A DNA stretch of 64,000 bases from Echinicola vietnamensis DSM 17526 (GTDB lineage: Bacteria > Bacteroidota > Bacteroidia > Cytophagales > Cyclobacteriaceae). The notes under the pieces are model-generated. The model saw only the letters and a list, made by a program, of their open reading frames with translations, did no database searches and had not been told where the DNA came from. Positions 44,194 through 52,812 of the stretch are shown here, piece by piece (positions within the stretch are counted from its first letter, which is position 1; each line of letters starts with the position of its first letter). The position numbers and the translations under genes are program-made. The DNA is taken from the NCBI RefSeq assembly GCF_000325705.1, contig NC_019904.1:2296001-2360000 (forward strand), given 5' to 3'.

Positions 44194-45813
44194 ATGGCTA
44201 GAGTAAAAATTGACGGAAATCTAATATTAACCTATGAATATGAACCCTATCGAGAAATTTATTGGACTAATCTCTCAAATTATATTATCAAAAAATATGG
44301 TAATAAGGAATTTACCGAACACTCTTTAGTTGAAACGATACTCCTTGATTGCTTCCATTTTTTTGTGAACGAATTTAAAAGTATAATATTTGAAGAATCA
44401 ACAACCTCATTTTTTAATTACGCTTTTTATCTCCACGAACAGTCTTTGCAATTTTTAGTGAAAACTAGAGATGGCTTGTCATTTGGAGAAATTGACGAAA
44501 ATGATTTTTCAATTTACAGAAGAATTCTAAAATTAGCTTTAGAACAGGGTTGTGACATTGACCTAAATTGGGGTAAATTTCCAACAAGTCAAGAAGTATT
44601 TAGGATGGAGGATAAAATCCAGAGATTATTTTATCTCGGAACTTGGTTCTACATATTTGCTGATTATGTAGCCTTTCATAAAATGATTCCTAATGCTAAA
44701 AAAATAAATTTTGACCGTGAAGGATATATAGGAGTTTATTGGCAAAAACATTACGAGAGTTCATATGACGGACTATTTCCAAAGCTCAGCAATGACTATG
44801 CAAAAGGCACTTTTGACGAAAACGCAGTAGGCGAATTAAAAGAAGCAATCAATAAGTGTTTTGAAATAGACTTTGATTTCGCCGGAGATTTAATCTTTGA
44901 AATAAAAAAACACTTTAGTTCTTCACCTTTTCAAACTATTGAGCCTTATGTTTTACCGGAAAATTTATCTAATCATTTCAAAATTGATAAAAAATCTGCT
45001 AAACAGTTTTATAATGGGCTATCTATTTCAAGAGAGAATAAACAGCCTATTGAAAATGTGGTTTATAAACCCTATTCGACGGAGCGTTATATGTATCGAC
45101 CAATACTAATTTATAAAATTGATGGAGTAAACCGTGCTTTAGTTGGAAAGGAAAAATTCGCTGAAAGTATTTATGTTTTAGCAACAAATGCAATAAGTTG
45201 GAATACCATACCTATAGAATGGAGACAGAATAAATGCATGTTCAAATATATGAGCCGAAAGGGAAATGAACACGATTCTATTTTAGAAGACAAAGTGGAA
45301 GAAATATTAAAAGCCAGAGATTTGCGCTATGTAAGGAATGTCAAGTCATTTAAAAGACCAGGGATAAACAATATTAATATTGATAATGAAGTTGCTGGAG
45401 AAATTGATTTTATAATAATTGACGACTCGAGAAGTAAAATAATAGTTGCAGATTCAAAATACAACAAAGCAAAATATGAAGCAGTAGGTTTCAGAACTGA
45501 TAATACAAACTTCATTACAAAATATGAACCAAAATTGCAGAAAAAGATTGATTGGATTTCAGGCAATAAAGTAGTGGTTCAAGAACATTTTAAAATTATT
45601 TATCACATTCATGACTTGGATATATCCAATTATGAAGTTATTGGTTTGTTTTTTATTAATACACCGACATTTTATATGCTTAATGGTACTTATAAGGCTA
45701 TTACATTGAATCAATTAGACAACTTTTTTTCAGAGGATTATGAAGAAATTACTATTAAGCATACAGATAAAGAAGGTGTTGAGTCATTGATAAAACACCC
45801 TTACTTTAAATAA
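44194..45813 (+). CDS. Unknown protein (539 aa) with predicted restriction-endonuclease-fold C-terminus
   Basis: Not a family I recognise. The N-terminal ~300 residues are helical and hydrophilic (FTEHSLVETILLDCFHFFV, LFYLGTWFYIFADYVAFHK), without ATPase motifs. The C-terminal ~200 residues show a PD-(D/E)XK-like layout. A glutamate-rich helix (HDSILEDKVEEILKARD, near 353) is followed by VAGEIDFIIIDD (near 400) and KIIVADSKYNKAKYE (near 412). This gives the E, D and D-x-K residues expected for a metal-dependent nuclease site. Codons are AT-rich like the restriction operon and unlike the chromosome to the right. It is the last gene before the putative tmRNA-type attachment site. A defence nuclease role is inferred. 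Confidence 0.6.
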   Translation: MARVKIDGNLILTYEYEPYREIYWTNLSNYIIKKYGNKEFTEHSLVETILLDCFHFFVNEFKSIIFEESTTSFFNYAFYLHEQSLQFLVKTRDGLSFGEIDENDFSIYRRILKLALEQGCDIDLNWGKFPTSQEVFRMEDKIQRLFYLGTWFYIFADYVAFHKMIPNAKKINFDREGYIGVYWQKHYESSYDGLFPKLSNDYAKGTFDENAVGELKEAINKCFEIDFDFAGDLIFEIKKHFSSSPFQTIEPYVLPENLSNHFKIDKKSAKQFYNGLSISRENKQPIENVVYKPYSTERYMYRPILIYKIDGVNRALVGKEKFAESIYVLATNAISWNTIPIEWRQNKCMFKYMSRKGNEHDSILEDKVEEILKARDLRYVRNVKSFKRPGINNINIDNEVAGEIDFIIIDDSRSKIIVADSKYNKAKYEAVGFRTDNTNFITKYEPKLQKKIDWISGNKVVVQEHFKIIYHIHDLDISNYEVIGLFFINTPTFYMLNGTYKAITLNQLDNFFSEDYEEITIKHTDKEGVESLIKHPYFK

Positions 45814-45930
45814 AAAAGGGGAGATGGCTTCCTAGCTTTTTTAGAGAAATATACAGGCTCTAATATACCGATATTTCAATTCCAAAACGGTTTATAAAGC
45901 CCAACTCAATAACCTCAAATCCTCCGCCAA

Positions 45931-45962
45931 ATGGTTCGAATTCAGTCCGGTCAGCTCCACCA
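45931..45962 (+). other. 3' end of a tmRNA- or tRNA-type gene (probable integration-site remnant)
   Basis: The DNA contains GGTTCGAA, resembling a T-arm, then CCGGTCAGCTCCACCA ending in an encoded CCA and followed at once by a strong terminator. TCAGCTCCACCA is the usual 3' end of tmRNA (ssrA), pairing with a 5' GGGGCTGA. No 5' part or tmRNA body fits in the ~100 bp since the preceding gene, and five extra bases separate T-loop and acceptor strand. It is therefore a fragment, as left by integration of an element into the 3' end of such a gene. Confidence 0.5.
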
Positions 45963-45991
45963 AAAAGCTTGCAGCGATGCAAGCTTTTTTT
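45962..45991 (+). terminator. Rho-independent terminator following the CCA end
   Basis: A-rich left arm plus GCTTGCA (45962-45973), loop GCGA, and complementary right arm (45978-45990) ending in a T-run. The stem is perfect. It points rightwards, matching termination of an RNA gene ending in ...CTCCACCA. Confidence 0.8.
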
Positions 45992-46094
45992 GTTTTTCGG
46001 GGATGTATTTTGTGTTTTTATATTCCCCAAAACAGGGAGCTGTAGTGGTGGGTGGTTTCTAGAGCGTTCAAATTATCGCTTCGTACTAAAAAAA

Positions 46095-46715
46095 TCAGTC
46101 TACAGAGTAATTGACACGGGTAAGGATGCTTCTGCCCAAGGTGACCTCATCAGTGTATTCCAGTTCACCGCCGATGGGGATGCCCCTGGCGATGGTGCTG
46201 ACTTTGATGCCTTTTTCTTTGAGCTTTCGTGTGATATAAAAAGCCGTGGTGTCGCCTTCCATGGTGGAGGGCAGGGCAAGGATAACTTCGGAAACAGCCT
46301 CTCCAGAGTGTGGTTGATCAATTCTGGTTAGCAAGGATGCTATTTTCAACTCTTCGGGGCCAATCCCTTGAATGGGGGAAATGACACCGCCGAGCACATG
46401 GTAAAGACCATTGTATTGGGAAGTGTTTTCTATCGCCAGCACGTCAGGAATATCCTCCACGACGCAGATAAGGCTCCGGTCACGGCGCGGACTTTGGCAT
46501 ACGCTGCAAATCTCTTGGTCGGAAATATTATGGCATACGCGGCAGTAGGCAGTTTCCTTTCGAAGCTTGGTGATGGCGTCGGTAAGGTTTTCTGCAATGG
46601 CTTCAGGTTGCTTCAGGAGATGCAGGGCGAGACGTAGTGCCGTTTTTTTGCCGATACCGGGCAGTCTGCTGATCTCGTTGACCGCGTCTTCGATGAGTTT
46701 GGAGGGGAAGTTCAC
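46095..46715 (-). CDS. recR: Recombination mediator RecR
   Basis: A 206-residue protein of normal length, starting with GTG at 46715 in the usual family context (MNFPSKLIEDAVNEI). The helix-hairpin-helix is SRLPGIGKKTALRLALHLL (~16-35). The zinc finger is CRVCHNISDQEICSVC (~58-73). The Toprim domain (~79-175) carries LICVVEDIPDVLAIE, GGVISPIQGIGPEEL and a C-terminal IARGIPIGGELEY. RecR works with RecO (and RecF) to load RecA on gapped DNA. It is the first backbone gene right of the probable island end, immediately followed in the transcript direction by that boundary. clpS lies 13 bp upstream. Confidence 0.97.
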   Translation of the reverse strand: MNFPSKLIEDAVNEISRLPGIGKKTALRLALHLLKQPEAIAENLTDAITKLRKETAYCRVCHNISDQEICSVCQSPRRDRSLICVVEDIPDVLAIENTSQYNGLYHVLGGVISPIQGIGPEELKIASLLTRIDQPHSGEAVSEVILALPSTMEGDTTAFYITRKLKEKGIKVSTIARGIPIGGELEYTDEVTLGRSILTRVNYSVD

Positions 46716-46728
46716 CGGCGCTAGGGGA

Positions 46729-47022
46729 TTAAACGATGGCGGCTTGTATACCTGCGTCCAAGATGGACTGGCACATAGGCTTCAACTGCTTCATGCTGCC
46801 CTTTTTGACGGCACATTTACCTTTGTAGTGGATGATCAGGGTGCATTGTTCGGCCTGTTCCTGAGAATGGTTGCAAACTTTGATCAATACTTTGGTGACA
46901 TGCTCAAAGGTGTTGATGTCATCGTTAAATACCACCAGGTCATGCTCTTCCGTATCCACCAAATCCTCCAGTAAGATTTCTACTTCTTCTTCTACAGTAT
47001 GTTCTAATGGTTGCATGCTCAT
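46729..47022 (-). CDS. clpS: ATP-dependent Clp protease adaptor ClpS
   Basis: A 97-residue adaptor that recognises N-degron substrates and delivers them to ClpAP or its counterpart. The conserved stretch HDLVVFNDDINTFEHVTKVL (~28-47) contains the N-degron pocket residues, including the N-D-D motif. CNHSQEQAEQCTLIIHYKGK follows with the Met/Cys-rich pocket side. The acidic N-terminal extension (~1-25) is the flexible part that enters the Clp ring. It lies 13 bp upstream of recR on the same strand, so the two may be co-transcribed. Confidence 0.93.
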   Translation of the reverse strand: MSMQPLEHTVEEEVEILLEDLVDTEEHDLVVFNDDINTFEHVTKVLIKVCNHSQEQAEQCTLIIHYKGKCAVKKGSMKQLKPMCQSILDAGIQAAIV

Positions 47023-47076
47023 TTTGCAAAGTTAATAATTATAAACAAATTAGCAGCCTTTATGATATAGTATACT

Positions 47077-48546
47077 ATGGATTCAAATTTAATACTCCTT
47101 GTTATAACATCCTACTTTCTGTTGTTGTTCATTATTTCTTACTTTACTTCCAGGAAGGTTTCCCAAGAGACATTTTTTACGGGGGATCGTCAGTCTCCTT
47201 GGTTTTTGGTGGCATTTGGCATGATCGGGGCTTCGCTGTCGGGAGTGACGTTTATTTCGGTGCCCGGCGAAGTAGGAGGTAGCAATTTCTATTATTTTCA
47301 AGTTGTTTTGGGATATACGGTGGGGTATTTAACGATCGCGAAGGTGCTGCTGCCGCTGTATTATCGTATGAACCTGGTGTCCATCTACGCTTATTTGGAG
47401 GATCGGTTTGGATTTTGGTCATATAAAACGGGAGCGTTCTTTTTCATCCTTTCCCGGACATTGGGCTCTTCCATCAGGGTGTTCCTGGTGGCGGGGGTGC
47501 TCCAATTGATCCTTTTTGATGATTGGGGGATCCCGTTTTGGGTGTCGGTTCTCATTACCGTTTCCTTGATCTGGTTGTATACGCACCGTGGCGGAATCAA
47601 GACCGTGGTCTGGACCGATACGCTGCAGACGCTTTTTATGCTGCTGGCAGTGGGGACCAGTATTTATTTGGTCGGTAAGGACCTGGGGATTGCCGGTGCA
47701 GGGGACTTGGTGGGCCGTGTAATGGCAGATTCCCGCTCGGAAATTTTCAATTGGGACTGGCAGGCTGGTACCAACTTCTTTAAGCAATTTGCCAGTGGTG
47801 CCTTTATTACCATAGTGATGACAGGGCTGGATCAGGATATGATGCAGAAAAACCTTACGTGCAGGAATATTGGTGATGCGCAGAAAAATATGTTTTGGTT
47901 TACCATCATTCTGGTATTTGTAAACCTTTGTTTTTTGGTCTTGGGCGTCTTGCTTTACCAGTATTGCGAAGTCAATCAAATTTCGCTGCCGGCTAGAACA
48001 GATGACCTTTATCCCATGCTGGCCACGGAGCACTTTAGCGTATTTGCCGGTACCGTGTTTGTGCTGGGGATTATCGCCGCGGCGTATTCCAGCGCGGATT
48101 CCACCTTGACGGCATTGACGACCTCTTTTTGCTTTGATTTTTTAGAGATTGAGCGCAAATACCCAAAGGAACGTCAACAATCCATTCGCAAGAAAGTCCA
48201 CCTGGCCTTTACGGGGATCATGTTTTTTGTCATCCTGCTGTTCAGGTGGATCAATGACCAAAGTGTGATCAATACCGTTTTTGTCATTGCGGGATACACG
48301 TATGGGCCGTTGTTGGGCCTATACAGTTTTGGGTTGTTTACCAAGCGCGCTGTGAAAGATAAAATGGTGCCATGGATCGCTGCCATGGCACCATTGATAG
48401 CCTACGTCATTAGCCTGAATTCCAAAAAATGGCTTTGGGGTTATGAATTTGGGTTTGAAGTACTTATTCTGAACGGAGGGCTAATGTTTCTGGGACTGAT
48501 GATTTTCAGTAACAAGCAAGAGACTGGCCGAGCATTGGGTGATTAA
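47077..48546 (+). CDS. Sodium:solute symporter (SSS family)
   Basis: A 489-residue inner-membrane transporter with about 13 hydrophobic helices. Family landmarks are TSRKVSQETFFTGDRQSPWFLVAFGMIGASLSGVTFISVPGEV-like residues near 25-65 (the unwound first helix), GAFITIVMTGLDQDMMQKNL near 245, and AYSSADSTLTALTTSFCFDF near 335, which holds the conserved Na+-binding serine/threonine stretch. It would import a small solute with sodium; sugar, carboxylate, sialic acid or amino-acid substrates are all possible. It is divergent from clpS-recR with only ~55 bp between starts. Confidence 0.9.
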   Translation: MDSNLILLVITSYFLLLFIISYFTSRKVSQETFFTGDRQSPWFLVAFGMIGASLSGVTFISVPGEVGGSNFYYFQVVLGYTVGYLTIAKVLLPLYYRMNLVSIYAYLEDRFGFWSYKTGAFFFILSRTLGSSIRVFLVAGVLQLILFDDWGIPFWVSVLITVSLIWLYTHRGGIKTVVWTDTLQTLFMLLAVGTSIYLVGKDLGIAGAGDLVGRVMADSRSEIFNWDWQAGTNFFKQFASGAFITIVMTGLDQDMMQKNLTCRNIGDAQKNMFWFTIILVFVNLCFLVLGVLLYQYCEVNQISLPARTDDLYPMLATEHFSVFAGTVFVLGIIAAAYSSADSTLTALTTSFCFDFLEIERKYPKERQQSIRKKVHLAFTGIMFFVILLFRWINDQSVINTVFVIAGYTYGPLLGLYSFGLFTKRAVKDKMVPWIAAMAPLIAYVISLNSKKWLWGYEFGFEVLILNGGLMFLGLMIFSNKQETGRALGD

Positions 48547-48601
48547 CTCCTTATCGAGAGCACTTTGATTTGGGGTTTGCTACCAGCCAGCCTCTTGCTC
48601 A

Positions 48602-48970
48602 CTATACCTCTCCGTGTTCGATTAAGGTATTTAGTCGCTTCAGCCGTTTCAGCTGGTTTTCCAAGGTGTCCATGGAGCCATCCAAGGATACCATGACAGA
48701 GAAATGGTTCCCCTGTACGGATGTCCCGTTGACATGTTTGTGTTTTATACTGGGACTGCCGTTTACCAGTTCTTGGATTTGTACATCATAAAGCTCTGAG
48801 AGTTTGATTGCATCATCCATTTTGAGATTTGAGCGTCCCTGCTCGTATCGCGAGTATGCAGTATAATCTTTTTTTCCCAAGTAATCAGCGATGTATTCTT
48901 GGGTAAACCCTCTTAGTACTCTGTATTTTCTGAGGTTTTCTGCAATGTGTTGTTTTAGTTCCTTTTCCAT
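48602..48970 (-). CDS. XRE-family helix-turn-helix regulator
   Basis: A 122-residue DNA-binding protein. The ATG at 48970 is preferred to a TTG at 48994. Residues ~10-65 form the lambda-repressor-like domain (NLRKYRVLRGFTQEYIADYL, SRYEQGRSNLKMDDAIKLSEL). The C-terminal half is a short region with a leucine-rich helix (MDTLENQLKRLKRLNTLIEHG) that could mediate dimerisation. It faces a long gene-free region upstream, where an AT-rich inverted repeat at 49191-49214 might be an operator. Targets are unknown. Confidence 0.85.
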   Translation of the reverse strand: MEKELKQHIAENLRKYRVLRGFTQEYIADYLGKKDYTAYSRYEQGRSNLKMDDAIKLSELYDVQIQELVNGSPSIKHKHVNGTSVQGNHFSVMVSLDGSMDTLENQLKRLKRLNTLIEHGEV

Positions 48971-48994
48971 ATTTGTAATATGTTTGAATTTCAA

Positions 48995-49632
48995 ATTTCT
49001 AACTACGAGTAGTGTGTGTTAATTTACGTTTTACATTCATTTACAAGTGCACAAGTGTTTTTTTACTAATAAACTCATGATCCGTATGATCTAAGTAAGA
49101 CTGTTCAGCCGGTTTAACTGGGGCCGTACAAGTATTTTTTAATAGCTTTTGGGGTAAGCAACTTTATCTAGTCATTTTATGAACTATTATAAAATTCATG
49201 GTTTTGTGAATTTTAATATGTTATAAATGTAAATAAACCAGTACGTTGGGGGCAAAAAAAGGCCTACGCACATATACGCAACAGTTGAAAAATATGGTAA
49301 AAATGGTTTTTTGTGCCTTTTTTAGGGTGATTTATTTACTAAAAATCGCTTTTTTTTCACCATGATCCTGTAGGGAATCAAGGTATTGTCGAGTGGATGT
49401 GTTGAAGTACAGGCCTGGATGAGGATGCTTTTTATGATGACTTTTGGTGAGCGGGCAAGGCCTGCGAGGAGCTGGGGACTGGTTGAATATTGGGAGTTCC
49501 TGATTACCTCTTATCCTTCATCCCGAGAAGCATCAATGAATTATCGATGAGGGTTTTTGAAATTATCCTGAGAATGGCTTCTTTACCCATTTGCAGGAAT
49601 TGTTTTGAGGGCTTAAGGTAGCGCCCAATGGA
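48995..49632. other. Gene-free region between XRE regulator and alkyltransferase-like gene
   Basis: 638 bp with no supported gene. It is AT-rich on the left with an inverted repeat AAAATTCA at 49191-49198 and 49207-49214, and more balanced on the right. No tRNA-like fold or strong terminator was noticed. A small RNA cannot be excluded. Confidence 0.45.
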
Positions 49633-49971
49633 TCACCATTCCAATTCCTTGGAGGGATCCCAAAAAACAGTTTGGAAATTGACCACTTGGTCATTTTTGA
49701 TGATAACCCCTTCAGCCTCTAACGTTCGTTGCATTTTTTCCGGTGGTGAAAAGTGCGCTTTTCCTGTAAGAAGCCCTTTGCTGTTGACCACACGGTGGGC
49801 AGGGACATCGTCTAGGGTATGGGCTGCATTCATGGCGTATCCCACTGTCCGGGCACCGCTTTTGGCGCCAAGGTAATTGGCGATGGCTCCATACGAGGAG
49901 ACGCGGCCTTTAGGGATGAGCCGGACGACTTGATATACCAGGTCAAAGAAATTTTCTTTGTCAGTTTTCAC
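49633..49971 (-). CDS. Alkyltransferase-like protein (ATL), MGMT fold without the reactive cysteine
   Basis: A 112-residue protein starting with GTG at 49971, overlapping the mscS-like stop by 11 bp. It has the MGMT DNA-binding fold: VVRLIPKGRVSSYGAIANYL near 15, GARTVGYAMNAAH near 37, and the active-site segment VPAHRVVNSKGLLTG near 52. In true O6-alkylguanine transferases the latter reads PCHRV; here the cysteine is alanine. Such ATL proteins bind alkylated guanine without repairing it and hand the lesion to nucleotide excision repair. The C-terminal W-D-P ending is typical of short ATL/MGMT-like proteins. Confidence 0.88.
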   Translation of the reverse strand: MKTDKENFFDLVYQVVRLIPKGRVSSYGAIANYLGAKSGARTVGYAMNAAHTLDDVPAHRVVNSKGLLTGKAHFSPPEKMQRTLEAEGVIIKNDQVVNFQTVFWDPSKELEW

Positions 49972-50839
49972 GGGCTATTTCGATGATGGTTTGGTTGATG
50001 GTTCTTCTGATTTCCTTTTCAATCGCCTTATTGGACACAGCCATTAAAAACTGGCACTTCAGCTGTACCGTTTGGTGCTTGATTTCGGTGGTCTTGAGCG
50101 TAAAGGTATTTTTGACGATGGCCTTATCAAAAGAAAATGCTACCTGCTTTAGCCGTTCCTCGAGGGAGGTGATTTCCAAGGTTGGCTTTAAGCTCATTTC
50201 AAATTCAAAGGTCAACTTTTTATGGTGCTGTCTGGAATAGTTGATGACCTGAGAGGTCAAGATCGTAGCATTTGGAATCATGACGATGTCGGCTTCTTCG
50301 TTTACCAAAACCATGTTCAGAAGGGTGACGTCTTGGATTTTTCCTTGCTGGTCCCCTATTTTCACGGTGTCACCAAGGGAGAGTTGATCAGAGAACATGA
50401 TGATGAGTCCATTGATCATATTGGTGATGTAATCTTTGGAAAGCAAAGCAATGGCTGCCGCCACAATGGTAATGCTGGTAAAGAATTCTCCGGGGTCGAT
50501 TCCGAAGAGAAACATCAGGGAAATGACCAATACCAAGACGTTTAGGATGCCCGCGATATGGTTGATGCCCAGGACGAAGTTGCTCCTGAAAGGATCCTGT
50601 CCTTTTTTTCGAAGGTAAAAACGAACCGTAATCAGCCTGCCCAAGGAGATGATGATATGGCTGCTGAGCAAAAAGGTCGCTGCTTTCAGGACGTTGTCAA
50701 TAAATGAAATGTATGGGAGTAACTTCTTCGAAAGGTCGACGGAAAACCAAAGCAACAGGATAAAGGTGATCACCTTGAAGAGAAAAAGCACCCTTTTGCG
50801 CTTTTCCCGCTCCCTTATCTCGGATTTGTCTATAGTCAT
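49961..50839 (-). CDS. MscS-family mechanosensitive channel
   Basis: A 292-residue membrane protein. It has a basic N-terminal stretch, transmembrane helices at ~17-37, 52-72 and 88-108, and the pore-lining region at ~110-150 (FTSITIVAAAIALLSKDYITN). The MscS beta domain follows (DTVKIGDQQGKIQDVTLLNMVL, IVMIPNATILTSQVINYSR). The C-terminal alpha/beta domain ends near IRRTINQTIIEIAREN. Such channels release solutes on hypo-osmotic shock. It overlaps the ATL gene downstream by 11 bp. Confidence 0.92.
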   Translation of the reverse strand: MTIDKSEIREREKRKRVLFLFKVITFILLLWFSVDLSKKLLPYISFIDNVLKAATFLLSSHIIISLGRLITVRFYLRKKGQDPFRSNFVLGINHIAGILNVLVLVISLMFLFGIDPGEFFTSITIVAAAIALLSKDYITNMINGLIIMFSDQLSLGDTVKIGDQQGKIQDVTLLNMVLVNEEADIVMIPNATILTSQVINYSRQHHKKLTFEFEMSLKPTLEITSLEERLKQVAFSFDKAIVKNTFTLKTTEIKHQTVQLKCQFLMAVSNKAIEKEIRRTINQTIIEIAREN

Positions 50840-50928
50840 GTGGTTTTCGGAAATAAAGTCTTAATTTTAACGATACTGTTTTTTTATCAATACTAGTCAA
50901 AATTACTAACATAACCATACAACTTATT

Positions 50929-51609
50929 ATGAATAGGAATATCATTATTACAGGAGCAGCGGGGAACTTAGGGAGTGCAGTAGTGGATAAGTTTAAGCGA
51001 GAAGGATTTAGGGTTATTGCTACTGTGGCACCGGGAAAAGGTGAAGAAATGGAGGAGGCCAATGATATCTATGAGCTGGATGTGACCGATGAGGAGAAAG
51101 TGGCTGAATTTGCAAAGGAGTTTACCGTGCAGTATGGTTCTGAACTCGAAGCCGTGGCGATGCTGGTGGGAGGTTTTGCCATGGGAGACCTGTCCAAAAC
51201 CTCCAAGACAGATGTGGAAAAGATGCTGCAGTTGAATTTTTTCAGTGCCTATAACATGACCAAAGCCTTTTTGCCGGTGCTCAAAAAGACCGGAAAAGGC
51301 ACATTTCTATTTGTGGGGGCAAAGCCAGCCTTGAACCTTGGAGAAGGAAAATCCACTGTGGCATACACTTTGAGTAAGAGTTTGGTGGTCAATTTGTCCG
51401 AGTTGGTGGCTGCCGAAACCGAAGGCACCGAAATCAGGTCGCATGTGTTTGTGCCCAGTATTATCGATACTCCACCCAATCGAGAAGCCATGCCAAAGCA
51501 GGACTTTTCCAAATGGGTCCGCCCAGATGAAATCGCTGAGGCAATGCACTATGCGGCGACAAACCCAGCTTTGCGGCAGATGACCTTTAAACTATATGGA
51601 AGTGTATAA
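50929..51609 (+). CDS. SDR-family oxidoreductase, dihydropteridine-reductase-like
   Basis: A 226-residue Rossmann-fold enzyme. The nucleotide-binding glycine motif is ITGAAGNLGSAV (~6-17), and the catalytic pair is in VAYTLSKSLVV (Y-x-x-x-K, near 143). Instead of the usual catalytic serine it has FVGAKPALN near 124, and the C-terminal part has PPNREAMPKQDFSKWV. Both are reminiscent of quinonoid dihydropteridine reductase, which also lacks the SDR serine. It would use NAD(P)H; the physiological substrate is uncertain. It is the first of three closely spaced rightward genes. Confidence 0.85.
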   Translation: MNRNIIITGAAGNLGSAVVDKFKREGFRVIATVAPGKGEEMEEANDIYELDVTDEEKVAEFAKEFTVQYGSELEAVAMLVGGFAMGDLSKTSKTDVEKMLQLNFFSAYNMTKAFLPVLKKTGKGTFLFVGAKPALNLGEGKSTVAYTLSKSLVVNLSELVAAETEGTEIRSHVFVPSIIDTPPNREAMPKQDFSKWVRPDEIAEAMHYAATNPALRQMTFKLYGSV

Positions 51610-51621
51610 CCTTAAAAAGTA

Positions 51622-52317
51622 ATGAAGCGTACCTTTAAATTTATGCTCGCAGCCTGTTTGGTGCTGGCTGCTGGCGTGGTCACCGCACAGACCAACGATG
51701 AAGTAAGAAGTCTTTCCATTTTCAACGGCGTGGAAATCTCCAATTCCATTGAAGCCGAATTGGTGAGGGGAGATCGCTACCAGGTGGAAATATTTGCCTC
51801 GGGAACGGATGTTTCCAATGTGGTGACAGAAGTGGATGACCGACAACTGCAAGTAAAAATGGGCAAAGGTAATTTTGGCTCCGCGAGTGTCAAGGTGATC
51901 GTTACCTATGCCGGCGACCTTGATAAGGTCCAGGCCAGCACCAGTGCCAGGGTTTTTGTGAAAGATGTATTGGACCACAAATCCTTGGCGTTAAGGGCTG
52001 AGACCAGCAGTTATATTGAAACCAAGGTAAATGTGGCCAAGTTAAGCCTCGAAGGAACGACCAATGCCAAGATCTTCGTAGAAGGAACTGCCGAGCACTT
52101 GAAATTGGAGGCCTATACCAAAGCTGATATCAGCGGGGAAAACCTCCAAGTAGAAAAGGCCGATGTAAAGACCAATACCGCCGCAAAATCCATCATTAGC
52201 GTCAGTGAGTCCATAAAAGGTTCTGCAGGCACTGCCGGGAAAGTCGTGTACATCGGGGATCCAAGGGTAGTGGACGTAAAAACCAATACAGGAGGAGATA
52301 TTTCAAGAAAGGAATAG
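51622..52317 (+). CDS. Head GIN-domain (DUF2807) exported protein
   Basis: A 231-residue protein with a signal peptide (FKFMLAACLVLAAGVVTAQ). The GIN domain at ~30-220 is a right-handed beta-helix-like adhesin fold. It is recognisable from FNGVEISNSIEAELVRGDRY, then VVTEVDDRQLQVKMGKGN and repeated short beta turns. It ends in GGDISRKE. Such proteins are abundant periplasmic or outer-membrane proteins of unknown function in Bacteroidota. It lies 12 bp after the SDR gene. Confidence 0.88.
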   Translation: MKRTFKFMLAACLVLAAGVVTAQTNDEVRSLSIFNGVEISNSIEAELVRGDRYQVEIFASGTDVSNVVTEVDDRQLQVKMGKGNFGSASVKVIVTYAGDLDKVQASTSARVFVKDVLDHKSLALRAETSSYIETKVNVAKLSLEGTTNAKIFVEGTAEHLKLEAYTKADISGENLQVEKADVKTNTAAKSIISVSESIKGSAGTAGKVVYIGDPRVVDVKTNTGGDISRKE

Positions 52318-52324
52318 TGTCCAT

Positions 52325-52798
52325 ATGCATCAATCAAGAATTATAATGTTAACCCTGCTTCTGCTGGCAGGGTTTTCTTTTTCGTCCAGCAAGGCCCAGG
52401 GAAGTCTTGCAGAGGAAGAGCAGGTGAAGGCTGTTGTTCAAAAGCTTTTTCAAGGGCTGAAGGAGCGGGATCCGGAAGCGCTGAATGCTGTTTTTGCAGA
52501 TCATGCACTGCTGGAGACCGTCCAAACCCACCAAGGAGACACTACCGTGAAACGTGAAGTAGTGAAGGATTTTATCAATAGCATAGGGGTGATTCCGGTG
52601 GAAATGGAAATAGAAGAAAAATTGCTGGGATTTGAAGTGAAGATAGACGGGGCTTTAGCAGCTGTATGGACCCCGTATCAGTTTTATATTAACGGGAAAC
52701 TGGCCCATTGTGGTGTCAATTCCCTACAGTTGGTGAAGTCGGGAGGAGAGTGGCAAATTGTTTATTTAATTGATACCCGGAGAAAGGAAGGCTGCTAG
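52325..52798 (+). CDS. Exported NTF2-like (SnoaL/DUF4440-type) protein
   Basis: A 157-residue protein with a signal peptide (IIMLTLLLLAGFSFSSSKAQ). The NTF2-like cone fold follows: EEEQVKAVVQKLFQGLKERD, then LNAVFADHALLETVQTHQGD, and DGALAAVWTPYQFYINGKL. It ends with GGEWQIVYLIDTRRK, typical of the DUF4440/SnoaL group. Ligand or enzymatic activity cannot be inferred. The gene is 7 bp after the GIN-domain gene, so SDR, GIN and this gene probably form one operon. Confidence 0.85.
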   Translation: MHQSRIIMLTLLLLAGFSFSSSKAQGSLAEEEQVKAVVQKLFQGLKERDPEALNAVFADHALLETVQTHQGDTTVKREVVKDFINSIGVIPVEMEIEEKLLGFEVKIDGALAAVWTPYQFYINGKLAHCGVNSLQLVKSGGEWQIVYLIDTRRKEGC

Positions 52799-52812
52799 CG
52801 ATGGAAGGGAGG

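Noticed and set aside
47419..48033. 204-codon minus-strand frame inside the sodium:solute symporter
   Set aside because: Shadow of a hydrophobic membrane protein gene; the sense frame has the family motifs.
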